A DNA stretch of 64,000 nucleotides from NCBI RefSeq assembly GCF_018446385.1, contig NC_056002.1, forward strand, positions 30,242,636 to 30,306,635, read 5' to 3'. Positions 43,815 through 54,328 of the stretch are shown one piece after another. The notes below the pieces were generated by a model. It had not been told where the DNA came from, searched no databases, and saw only the letters and a list, made by a program, of their open reading frames with translations. Within the stretch, counting starts at the first letter, position 1. Each line of letters begins with the position of its first letter. The DNA is from Zingiber officinale (Eukaryota > Streptophyta > Magnoliopsida > Zingiberales > Zingiberaceae). A program made the position numbers and the translations under genes.

Positions 43815-46409
43815 TGTAACACCCCAAATTTCCTCAATTAGAGTCATAAAAGTAATTTAAAAATATTTAAAAATGCTATAGAAATATTCTAGGGATTTTT
43901 AGAAATTTTTAGAGTATTTTTATGTAATTTTTGGAGGTCGTTTGGTATTTTTACTAAACGAAGGAAGTTTCGACAAAAAAATATCCAAGCCGAGAATTGA
44001 ACCCACGACCTTTGACTCGGTCAAAACCTCACTGACCAGGTGGGCAAATGGATTTTTCTGTTTAGAAAAGGTAGCGAATTTATTTAAGATAGTTAACAGA
44101 ATATTGGATTATAAAAGAGATAAGTTGATCTTGGATTTGTTTGTTTAGAAAAGGTAGCGAATTTATTTAAGATAGTTAACAGAATATTATAAAAGTGATA
44201 AGTTGATGTTGGATTTGTTTGTTTAGAAAAAGTAGCGAATTTATTTAAGATAATTAACAGAATATTGGATTATAAAAGGGATAAGTTGATGTTGGATTTG
44301 TCTGTTAAGAAAAGATAGCGAATTTATTTAAGGAGTTAACAGAAATATTAATTTATAAAAAGTGATAAGTTGATGCTCTATTTTCCCGTGACTTAAACCA
44401 TTCTCTCCTTCTCTTCTGCGTACGATGGCGGAGCTCGGGGAGAAAACGAAAGGGAGTTAGGGCATCATCTCCAGTGGCCGGCCAAGGTCCTAGAAGCCCT
44501 TTTTGTTCGGTTGTGAGTCCAAGAAGCAAGGTAAGTGCTTCTCACCTGCAGTAGGAGTAGTTTCAGACCTTTGTTCTTCTTGAATTCGAAGCATGAAAAG
44601 CGCTTATAGTGCAGATTTTTAATTAAGCCTATAGTGCAGATTTTAATTAAGCTTATAGTGCAGATTTTTATGTAGGCTTATAGTGTAGATTTTAAGTAAG
44701 CCTATAGTGCATATTTTAATTAAGCTTATAGTGCAGATTTTTAATTAGGCTTATAGTGCAGATTTTAATTAAGCCTATAGTGCAGATTTTAATTAAGTTT
44801 ATAGTGCAGATTTTTAATTAAGCTTATAGTGCAGATTTTTATGTAGGCTTATAGTGCAGATTTTAAGTAAGCCTATAATGCATATTTTAATTAAGCTTAT
44901 AGTGCAGATTTTTAATTAGGCTTATAGTGCAGATTTTAATTAAGCCTATAGTGCAGATTTTAATTAAGTTTATAGTGCAGATTTTTAATTAAGCTTATAG
45001 TGCAGATTTTTATTTAAGCTTATAGTGCAGATTTTTGGTGGAATTTATAGTGCAGATTTTAATTAAGCTTATAGTGCAGATTTTTAATTAAGCTTATAGT
45101 GCAGATTTTTAATTAAGCCTATAGTACAGATTTTAATTAAGCTTATAGTGCAGATTTTTATGTAGGCTTATAGTGCAGATTTTAATTAAGCTTGTAGTGC
45201 AGATTTTTAATTAAGCCTATAGTGCAGATTTTTAATTAAGCTTATAGTGCAGATTTTTATATAGGCTTATAGTGCAGATTTCTTAGAGCTTAAAATACAG
45301 ATTTCTTTAGAGCAGATTTCTTTAGAGCTTGTAGTGCAGATTTTTGGTGGAATTTATAGTGCAAATTTTTTGTGGAACTTATAGTACAGATTTTTGGTGG
45401 AACTTGTAGTGCAGTTTTTAAATAAAAAGATTATAGTGCAGTTTGGTTAAATATTATAGTACAGAATTTATGTTTGCATAGTATGCAGAAATAGTGTAGC
45501 ATAGAATGTAGAATCTTGATTAGTATAGTATGCAGAATTTTGATTAGCATAGTATACAAATTTTTGTTTAAGCATCCAAAGTTAGAATTTGCTTAAACAT
45601 TTCAGTTTCTTTTTAAAGAAGCATTCTTTTAGAAGTATTAACAAGTATAAGAAAGATAAAGAAAAGAAAGAAAAAGGTCAAGGCCTTAAGTAGATCCCAA
45701 AGTCAAGACTTTAGGGATTTTGTCACACAAGGTGCTTGTTAAAATGTCGAGGCATTATATATTAGAAGTATTAAAAGATAACAAGCATTTTACTTTTATC
45801 AGTGGCACTGTGTTGGACTCTTAGTTGTCCTTGGGTTGGGCTCCCATAGTCGTCCCTAGGTTTAGATAACCTAGTAAACCCTACTAGATTCGGGATCAGT
45901 TATCTCGGGTCTAGTTAGGGATGCGCGCATAGCAAGTACAGTTGCCGGACCCATCAGCAGTTTGATTATTATTTTTATCTATTATGAAAATAGTTTTCAA
46001 AACTTCACAAATCAGTTTTAGATTTATTTTATTCACATGCATATTCGAGTTTTGTGAGTTAGATAGCGCTTACTAAGCAATTTTGCTTATAGTTGCATTT
46101 CCTCTTACTGTAGATAAAGGAAAGGAAAAGTTATAGCAAAGGAAGGCGACAAGGAGGTGCGGATGGATGTGTGATGCCTGGACTATAGAAGCCTTGGGAC
46201 CTAGCATAAGAATTTATTAAGATTACCATTTATTAAGAATGTATTCGATGAGTCATTTAGTCTTCCGCTGCTAGTTAATTGTATGTTTTGAGTTTTTTTT
46301 AGAGTTTATGTATTGATCTTTACATGTGAACAACTCTAATTAAGTAAAGTTAGTAGTCTAGTAGCGCTCCGCCCTCACAGTCCAGTAGTGAGGAGAGTGG
46401 GGTGTTACA
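43815..46409 (+). repeat. 3' LTR of element C (2595 bp)
   Basis: Near-identical to LTR 1, with scattered single-base differences and one array length change. Tandem array at about 44600-45470. Confidence 0.93.
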
Positions 46410-46414
46410 GTTGC

Positions 46415-47406
46415 GCCCTTACTCTCACCACAATCTTGATCCCAAGTCAACCTCTTATGTCTTTCTTGGCTATTCTCTCACCCAGAGTGTCTTCCTATGC
46501 TATGATGTCACTATCAAAAGAGTTTTTGTATCTCGTCATGTTAAATTTGTGGAGCATGTTTTTCCATTTGTCATCACCTCCTCCTTGGATTCAACAGTAA
46601 TAGACATTGATTTTGAGCTCTTTGCTGCACCAGTCCTCTTGTGGGGTCCTCCGACACAAGTTCTGGAACCTGCCACTAGCCGTAGCCGCCCGTAACCGAC
46701 TTCTTCACCGCTGTCATCGCACTCCCATCACCGCCTCTTGCACGGTGTCTGGTGGCAACCAACCCTTTAGCCCACCACCTCTCTATCCCCCTCTCGCTTC
46801 TCAAAACCAACATCCCATGAAAACTCGCTCCAAAAATGTCATTTACAAACCCAATCCAAAGTATCTTCTTCATACTAGCCTTCCACAACCCTGTGAACCC
46901 TCCTCTGTCACGCAGGCACTCAAAGATCCGAATTGGGTACATGCCATGCACGAAGAGTATGATGTTCTTCTCCGTAATCAGACTTGGACTCTTGTCCCGC
47001 CTTCGCCAGACCAAAATCTTGTAGGCAACAGGTGGGTGTTTCGCATTAAACGTAATTATAATGGCTAAATTGATCGGTATAAGGCTTACCTTGTTGCCAA
47101 GGATTTTCATCAACGTCCTGGTGTTGACTTTCATGATACATTCAGCCCTGTTATTAATCTAGTAACAATGCACACTGTTCTTAGTCTTGCTATAAATCGG
47201 GGGTGGTGTCTTCGCCAACTTGATGTCAACAATGTGTTTCTTAATGGTCACCTTGAAGAGGAGGTTTATATGGTGTAACCTTCGGGTATGCGCAGTACTG
47301 AGTTTCTGGATCATGTGTGTCGTTTACATAAGGCGCTTTATGGCCTGAAGCAGGCTCCGCGCGCTTGGTATTTGGAGCTTCGCGCTTTCTTAGTCTCTCT
47401 TGACTT
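46415..47406 (+). pseudogene. Element H: integrase tail and first part of RT
   Basis: Begins RPYSHHNLDPKSTSYVFLGY, the end of the integrase region. After a variable linker, RT starts near 46910 (ALKDPNWVHAMHEE, WVFRIKRN) and continues to [14 protein letters not shown] at about 47331-47370. Stops at 47066-47068 and 47276-47278 and shifts of frame break it. Interrupted by solo LTR D. Confidence 0.85.
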
Positions 47407-47411
47407 TGTCG

Positions 47412-49947
47412 TGTTAGGATGTATACTAAAAGCCTAGTTTTTTGTATGAACATTTATTTTAAATAAGAATTACATTGATCAAATGTCTGCATTTATGTTA
47501 AATGTAGTTGTCCATTTAATTTATATTATAAATAACATGGTGTGTGGTGTCACACAGAAGATCATGTTATCAGTTCCTTATAAATTATAAATAGTAGCTC
47601 ACAACCAAGATGGATTGAGACAACCCATTGGAATGATTGTAATGTAATTTGGTATTAGTTTATCTTGACTATAAAATTACACTAGTACACTATGAGTGTA
47701 TTGAGCAGGATCATTTGAGGTTGTTCTTTTATACTGACTACATAAAAGTACAGGACCTCTGTTATTATGGAAGTGTGTGATATTAATCCAGATATAATAA
47801 CAAGCACATATACTTAGTATTTATTTTTTTAATTTATTAATGGGTGAGATTTATTCAGTTGAATCGATAGACCCGATGAGTTGGGAAATAATATTATTTA
47901 TACGGTGTGTTGTTTATTATAGAAAAAAACTATGTCCTAGTAATCTAGGTTGATGATGCCCTCTTGAGGAGCTCATAAGGATTGTAATGTAAACCCTGCT
48001 GGTGGACCTAGTTCGGCATGACAATGAAGTTGAGTAGTACTACTCTTGGAGCTAGATGTTAATTAAGTGAGTGTCAGTAACTCATTTGATTAATGAGCAT
48101 TAGATATCTTAAAGACAGAGAGATTAACGCACTCATAATAAGAAGGAACCCATAATGTAATATGGGATTGGTGCAGTAGTTCAATAATAACTCTTTAGTG
48201 GTATGAGTTATTATTGATGAACTTAAGTTGGGTGTTCGGGGCGAACATAAGAAGCTCAAGCTCATCGGGGACTAAAAATAATTCCTCCTCTCGGTCCCTG
48301 TTGTAGCCTCTATAAATCCTTGTATCCACCAAATCCATTTTTTACCCAAGTAATGGGCCGGACACATCCTTGCTTGGAGCAAGGGGACCGGCCAAGCATC
48401 AACTTGGAGTCCAAGAGGTGGTCGGCCAAACCATGCTTGGTGTCCAAACATAGGGTCGACCACACCACTAAGATTAAAAGGAGATTTTATTTTGTTAAAT
48501 CTTTCCTTTTGTAGCCATTCATGAAGAGATTTAAAAGAGAAATTTTAATTTTAAAATTTCCTTTTATAGCCATCTTCATGGTTTTAAAAGAGAGTTTTAA
48601 AATTTTAAAATCTTTCCGCTATCTACAAAAGATTAAAGAGAGATTTTAATTTTGTTAAAATCCTTCCTTATTTGTAGATATCTATAATGAGATATTTTAA
48701 TTTTTGATAAAACTTTCTTTTTTGTAACCATGATTTAAAAGGCGAAGTTTTAATTAATCTTTCCTTTTTTTAGTTGTATACATGTTTTAAAAGAAAGAGA
48801 TTAATTTTAAAACTTTCCTTTATTGCCATGTACAATAGGAAATTTAGAAAAGAGATATTTTAATTGTTGTTAATTTTTTTTTTAAAGGGAGGCCACAAAT
48901 AAGAAAATTTTAATTATGTTTAAAACTTTCTCTTTTTTTTTGTCATAACCAATGATTATAAAAGAGAAGGAGATGGTGCCTCATGTTACACACAACCTAA
49001 GCCTTGCCTCCTCTCCTCTCTTCCTTGTGGCCGACCCTCCCCTTTCTTCTTCTTTCTTTGTTTTCTTTCCCATAAGAGCCGGCGACACCTTTCTCCTTGT
49101 CTCCTCTATTGCTTCCTTAGGGTCGGCGACATCAAGGATTGGAAAATCCTTGTGGCCGGTTGCTTGGAGAGGAAGAAGAAGAAGAGGAGTAGCACTTGGT
49201 GACCGGTTGCTTGGAGGAGAAGAAGAAGAAGGAAATTTTCTATTTTGGCATATCCCTTGGTGGCTCGAGAGTCTTGGAGGAGAAGAAGTGGTTCGGGTAG
49301 ATTTCATCTTGGTAGATCGTCGCCCACACGACGTCCAAGAGATGGAGAGGAATACAACAGAAGATTAAGAGGTCTTTAGCTACAAAGAAAAGTATAACTA
49401 ATTAATGATTTCCGCTTCGAATTAATTAGTCAGTTTTCTTTGCATGAATTTTGAAACACCAACACAAGAGGCTAGCGATTTTATGTAACGATTATGTGCT
49501 ATCGATTTTATATTTCGATTTTACGTTTCGATCTTGTGTTTCTATTGTGGTCTCTGTAGTTAAACCTATGGTTACTGTAAGAAGTTAAATATCCAATTTC
49601 TATGAAAGACTTTGTCTAGGAAGTGGTAGATGATCCCATAACCAAGAAGGCCTAGTGCCTCGCCATGTTTAACCTGGAAGTCAATCTTTGAAATAGATAT
49701 TTAATCAACTTCTGTAATATGGTTTAACTTAGGAAAATCACATCGGTTAAACTTGGAGTAAAAATGTTAAGTATCGTTTCCAATCCAAGTTTGACTTCTG
49801 AAGAGCAACTTGGATTAATAATATTAAGCATCGTTTGCAATCCAAGTTTAACTTCAGTAGAGCACATGGATAGCTAGGTTAAGTTCTGTGCTTGTACAAA
49901 TTTTTGTATATGGAAAATAGAATGGAATCCAGGTGTAGCAACCAACA
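47412..49947 (+). mobile_element. Element D: solo LTR, 2536 bp
   Basis: Starts tgttaggatgtatac, ends gtagcaaccaaca, with perfect target duplication tgtcg (47407-47411, 49948-49952). Removing it restores the host reading Asp-Phe-Val-Ala-Ser-Arg. No primer-binding site or second LTR was seen inside, so it is best explained by LTR-LTR recombination. Degenerate 'aaagagattttaattttgttaaaatcttt' repeats fill 48480-48940. A 138-codon frame at 48952-49368 has no known domain and lies in what looks like the leader. Strand is taken from the tgttagg start and is tentative. Confidence 0.88.
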
Positions 49948-49952
49948 TGTCG

Positions 49953-50970
49953 CATCTCGGGCTGACACCTCCTTATTTGTTTATTTTCGGGATGGTACTC
50001 TTATTTATTTCCTTATATATGTTGATGTTATAATCATTACAGGGAGTGATGCTTCTTCTGTTGATGTCATAGTATGTAAACTTCATGTAAAATTTGCGAT
50101 TAAGAATCTTGGGACTCTTTCTCTCTTCTGTGGTGTTGAGGTTTGCCCAACCTCAAATGATATTTTCTTGTCTCAGCAAAAGTATGTCATTGATCTTCTC
50201 TCCAAACACCACATGCTTGACCCCAAGCCGGTCACCACTCCTATTGCTGTTGGCTCTCGTCTTACTTTACATGACGGGTCTTCATTTTTTTATGCGACTA
50301 AGTTCCGACAAGTGGTTGGGAGGTTACAACATCTCCGTATGACTTGTCCTGAAATTTCCAGTCAACAAGCTCTCACAGTTTATGCATAATTCTTCAGAGA
50401 CACATTGGAGCGCTGTGAAGCGTCTACTTCGAAATCTCAATAGTACTAGGGATCTTGACATTTGTCTTCTTGTGGATACACCTGTTACTCTTCATGATTT
50501 CTCCAATGCGGACTAGGCAGGAGATCTAGATGATCAGTGTTCTACGAGTGTATTTATTATTTTTTTGGGTGCTAATCTGGTTTCCTGGAAATCTACCAAA
50601 TAGCACACGGTTATGCGCTCTTTGACTAAGGCTAAATATCGCATCATTGCCTTTGTGGCATCTAAAATCTAATGGATTAAGTCACTTTTGACAGACCTGT
50701 TTCTTCTAGTTACCACGTCTGCTGTGCTCTTCACTGATAATTTAGGTGTCACCTATCTTTCACCTAATCCTATTTTTCACTCTCAGATAAGCATCTGACT
50801 ATTGACTATCACTTTGTTCGTGATCTGATGTAAGCCTCCGAACTACAAGTTACTTATATTCCTGTTGAGAATCAGTTGATTGATGCACTTATCAAGTCAC
50901 TTTCTCGACCTTAGTTGTTTGCTATTTAAAGTAAGATTGGTGTCATTTCTGAGACACCATCTTGAGGAGG
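49953..50970 (+). pseudogene. Element H: RT end and RNase H
   Basis: Resumes with SRADTSLFVYFRDGTLIYFLIYVDV. The YVDD active site is YVDV, with the second Asp changed to Val near 50029. The frame runs to 50389, then RNase H motifs (WSAVKRLLRNL, DFSNAD, NLVSWKS, FTDNLGVTYLS) occur in shifted frames with stops. A purine tract, cttgaggagg, ends at 50970 next to the LTR. Confidence 0.85.
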
Positions 50971-51170
50971 TGTATTAGGAAATAATTATTATTAGTAAAT
51001 ACTTATTTGTTTTCTAATTATTAGAGAATAATTATTATTAGAAAATACTTATTTGTTTTATAGATTTTATATGTTTTTTTTTATTTTATGTGTTTTTCTA
51101 TTTTTTACTTTGTAATGATATTTATATATCACATATTATCATTAATAAAGTATAAATTATATCATCAATA
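50971..51170 (+). repeat. 3' LTR of element H
   Basis: tgtattaggaaataa...tcatcaata, about 200 bp, matching 21005-21195. Confidence 0.88.
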
Positions 51171-52620
51171 GGGAAGAGGGAGAAATGTAGGGGAGTCTTT
51201 TATCAGAAAACATAAAATAATATATTTTTAAGCTCTTCCCGTGGTGAATCAGGGATAAATTCTAAATCTACCATTTTGCTTAGATTTTGTCCATATATAT
51301 ATATATATATAAACCCTGATATATTGTCTGACTACTCGTGCACGACTCCATTCGTAATAGACTCACACTTCTAAATCTCCAGATCACTTTCGGATACCCT
51401 CACACTCATCGGGTATGAGATTCCGACATAAAAATTGAACAGCATATTAAAATCGTATGTGTATACATATAGCCATGATACACTCCACCCCCTGCGTGCG
51501 CAGCCGCGTCAGCACCTGAAGGGGCGGCCGACGTGGCAGCAGGGTGGCCGCCCCTTGAGACGCTGACACTAACGCACATGGAGGGGCAGCGCATCATTTC
51601 CTATATATATAATTAAAAGGAAAAAGGAAGATTTTTAATTAGTCAAATACATTTATTCTTAGGGACCATGTGCTTGAATGGTCGACATGAGTAAATTAAT
51701 TATGCCACCTAAATTTATAAATCGAAAAAATATATAAAATTTAAAAATAATCTCTGTTGAAAAGACAAACCTTGAGCTGGTGACTAGTTATTTTCAAGTG
51801 TACATGGACCTGAAAGCAATAAGGTGCAATTTTTCTATTAAAACGGAACCAAATTAATTTCAAAATAAAAAATAATAAACTAACCGATTAAATTTTTCAA
51901 TAAAAATCAAACAAATAATCAAAAATCATATTAACTAATTTTTTTAATTAGGACTAAAAATTAATCATAAATTATAATGTACTTAAATCAAATTCATGAA
52001 ATTTTTAACTATTCATTTCTTATTTCAATTTATTCAATTTAATAGAATTAAAAAATTTAAAATCAAAACTGAATTAACTAAATAAATCAATTTTTAAAAA
52101 TAAAATGAAATAAAATAAAATTCTAAAATAATTAAATTAAAATTTAAAATTCAATCGGTTTAATAAAATTATTTAATTTAACCAAACTTTTTGCTTATGC
52201 CGGGGTCTAAGGCCTAATTACATATATGTATCATCTTGCAACAAAGTCAAATCTTAGCGTGATGACTAAAAAAGGAACAAAAAAAATAAATAAATAAATT
52301 ATGTTTTCCTTTTTTTAAAAAAAATGTTTCATTTGACTTCAAATAATAAGAAAAGCCAGAGAAAGGAGGCTGCTCATGATCTCGAGCCCTGTTTAATAGA
52401 GAGGATAAACAATTAAAGACAGGGATGTTAGATGAGGAGCAAAAGAACTGCTACTATCGCTTCATCCTTCACTATTTCTTGTGACATTGTTATTCTATGA
52501 ACTGAACTATCAAAACTGAATTTAAATCAATCAATATAATCAGCCCCGATCCTTCGACTGAAGAGGCCCTCGACTAAATAATAAAATGATATCCTAAATA
52601 AATTTTTAATAATACATAAT
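51171..52620. other. Spacer right of element H
   Basis: The first 120 bp complete the duplicated target region of H. A TA microsatellite is at 51293-51311. A GC-rich block at 51480-51600 has no recognised gene. The rest is AT-rich. Confidence 0.5.
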
Positions 52621-53611
52621 TTATCTACAATAACTTCTTCTAGCATTTCTATTTACAAAATCTTCTATAATATTATCAGTTTTAAGAATTTCCAAGATAT
52701 CTTTCTCAATACATAAAATTGTCAATCTATTTAATTTTTCTTGAGACATTAATAATCTCATATAAGTTTTTAATAATTTTAATTTTGAAAAACTCCTTTC
52801 AGTCGATGCTACTGTAACAGGCATAGTCAACAAAATTCTATAAGCAATTGCAACATTTAGATAACAATCTATACTATGAACAAATTCAAGAATATCAATT
52901 GCAGACATTATCATATTTGGTAAAGAAGTTGTTTGTAATATTTTTAATTCAGTAAATAAATCATCTAACTCAATATTTGATAAGTTGTCATGAGTTAGAG
53001 TAGATTTTAAATTGACACAATATTTTCTCAATTCATCATCATTCAAAGTTCTTAATGTTTTTGAATCAAATAAAAATCCAAATATATTTTCAAAGGTTTT
53101 CATTTGCTCGAATCTACATTTTAAAGAAGCAATTGTCATGTCCACAACAACAATAAAATAATCAATTCTAAAAAACTCTTCTAATTATAGTGAAACTTCT
53201 GTTGGATCGAGATGCGCTAGAAGGGAGGAGGGGGTGAATAACGCTCGTGGCTTTTACACGATTCAGATTCGAAAATCGTTCGAGTAAATGCAACGAAAAT
53301 AGAAAGAAAACAACACACGAACACAAGCTATTTACTTGGTTCGGAGCCTGTGACGACTCCTACTCCAAGGCCCACGCTCGTTGAACGTTTACGCTGGGCA
53401 ACAACTATAATTTCGAAAAAGTGTTACAAATTACGTACAATAAAAGTTGTTAAATTTACCAACAACAAAAGAAATAGTAGATTCAGAACTTCGGGTTGTC
53501 GGCTTCGAGTTGTAGCGTTGTTGGGTCGTTTCTTGTGCAGCTCATTGCACAAAGATGGCTTAGGAAAGTATATTCTGAAGGTGCTGCTCGAGACTGCTTA
53601 AATAACCTGTT

Positions 53612-53846
53612 GAAGGCGCCTCAAAGCTCCTCGAGGGCGCCTCCAACGAGCTGAGTCAGCCGTGTGGATCAGCGCTGAAATCTTCTCCTCTGATCTGCTT
53701 GAAGGCGCCTCCATGCTAGTCCAAGGTATCTCCAAGCTGCGGTCCAAGGCGCATCTAGCTCAGTCCGAAGCGCCTTCGGCTCTGCCGCGCAGACTTCGGC
53801 TCCCTTTGCACTCGAGGCGCCTCCAAGCTCCATGGAGGCGCCTCGG
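53612..53846. repeat. GAGGCGCCTC palindrome cluster in LTR E
   Basis: Six near-perfect palindromes centred on GGCGCC or GCGC: 53612-53622, 53633-53644, 53701-53712, 53765-53779, 53814-53823 and 53834-53846. The position in the LTR matches the GGTCGACC and GATCGGTC clusters of A, B and K1. Confidence 0.8.
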
Positions 53847-54328
53847 ACACTGTTCATCCGAGGCTTAACTTGTTCCTTTTGCACCTGCAAGACACGTTAG
53901 TCCCAAAACAACAACATACCCTGCAAGACAAAGTTAGAATAGAATAAACATAATAAATAAAATGTTTGACAGCATTCGGACTGTCTGGTTCTGACTTCGG
54001 ATTACCTACCGAAAATCCTAGGTCGAACCGACGCCTACTGTTCCCTTTTCCGGGGAACGCACCCTCACCTACTCCACTCAGGAGAGTTTACCTTTTGCTA
54101 GTTCGGTCCTCCAGACCGACTGGACTTTTGCTCAGCGTTCGATGCTTCCGGTCTTCATGTTGGGCGTCCGGTCCACGACCCGTCTAGACTTCTACCCGGT
54201 TCGCGACACCAGGATTTCAACCTAGGATTACCTCCCCCTAGGATTTTGTCCGAAGCTCCGACCCGCTAAGACTTTCCGCCTAGGGTTACCACCCCCTAGG
54301 ACCTAGAGTTACCGCCCTCTAGGCTGGA

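Larger units (their letters stand above)
40796..46409 (+). mobile_element. Element C: gypsy derivative with two 2.6-kb LTRs and a 424-bp interior
   Basis: The LTRs are 40796-43390 and 43815-46409, both 2595 bp and nearly identical. The interior has a perfect primer-binding site, a leader matching gypsy G1, and then jumps near 43630 to the last codons of pol and the polypurine tract. All of gag and nearly all of pol are deleted. Flanks gttat (40791-40795) and gttgc (46410-46414) are a probable decayed target duplication; the host codons Trp-Leu-Arg-Pro read across the site when the element is removed. Confidence 0.93.
21005..51170 (+). mobile_element. Old Ty1/copia element H (about 4.6 kb) split by four insertions
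   Basis: Removing A (22100-28596), B (29651-40535), C (40796-46409) and D (47412-49947) leaves one ordered copia element: short LTR, primer-binding site, gag, knuckle, protease, integrase, RT, RNase H, LTR. Flanks gagaa (21000-21004) and gggaa (51171-51175) are the likely decayed target duplication. Stops, the loss of the RT active site (YVDV) and the protease change (NSGAS) show it is long dead. Confidence 0.9.

Noticed and set aside
48952-49368. 138-codon frame in element D
   Set aside because: Lies in the likely LTR leader, has low-complexity Ser/Gly/Arg content and an opposite-strand counterpart of similar length; no domain seen.
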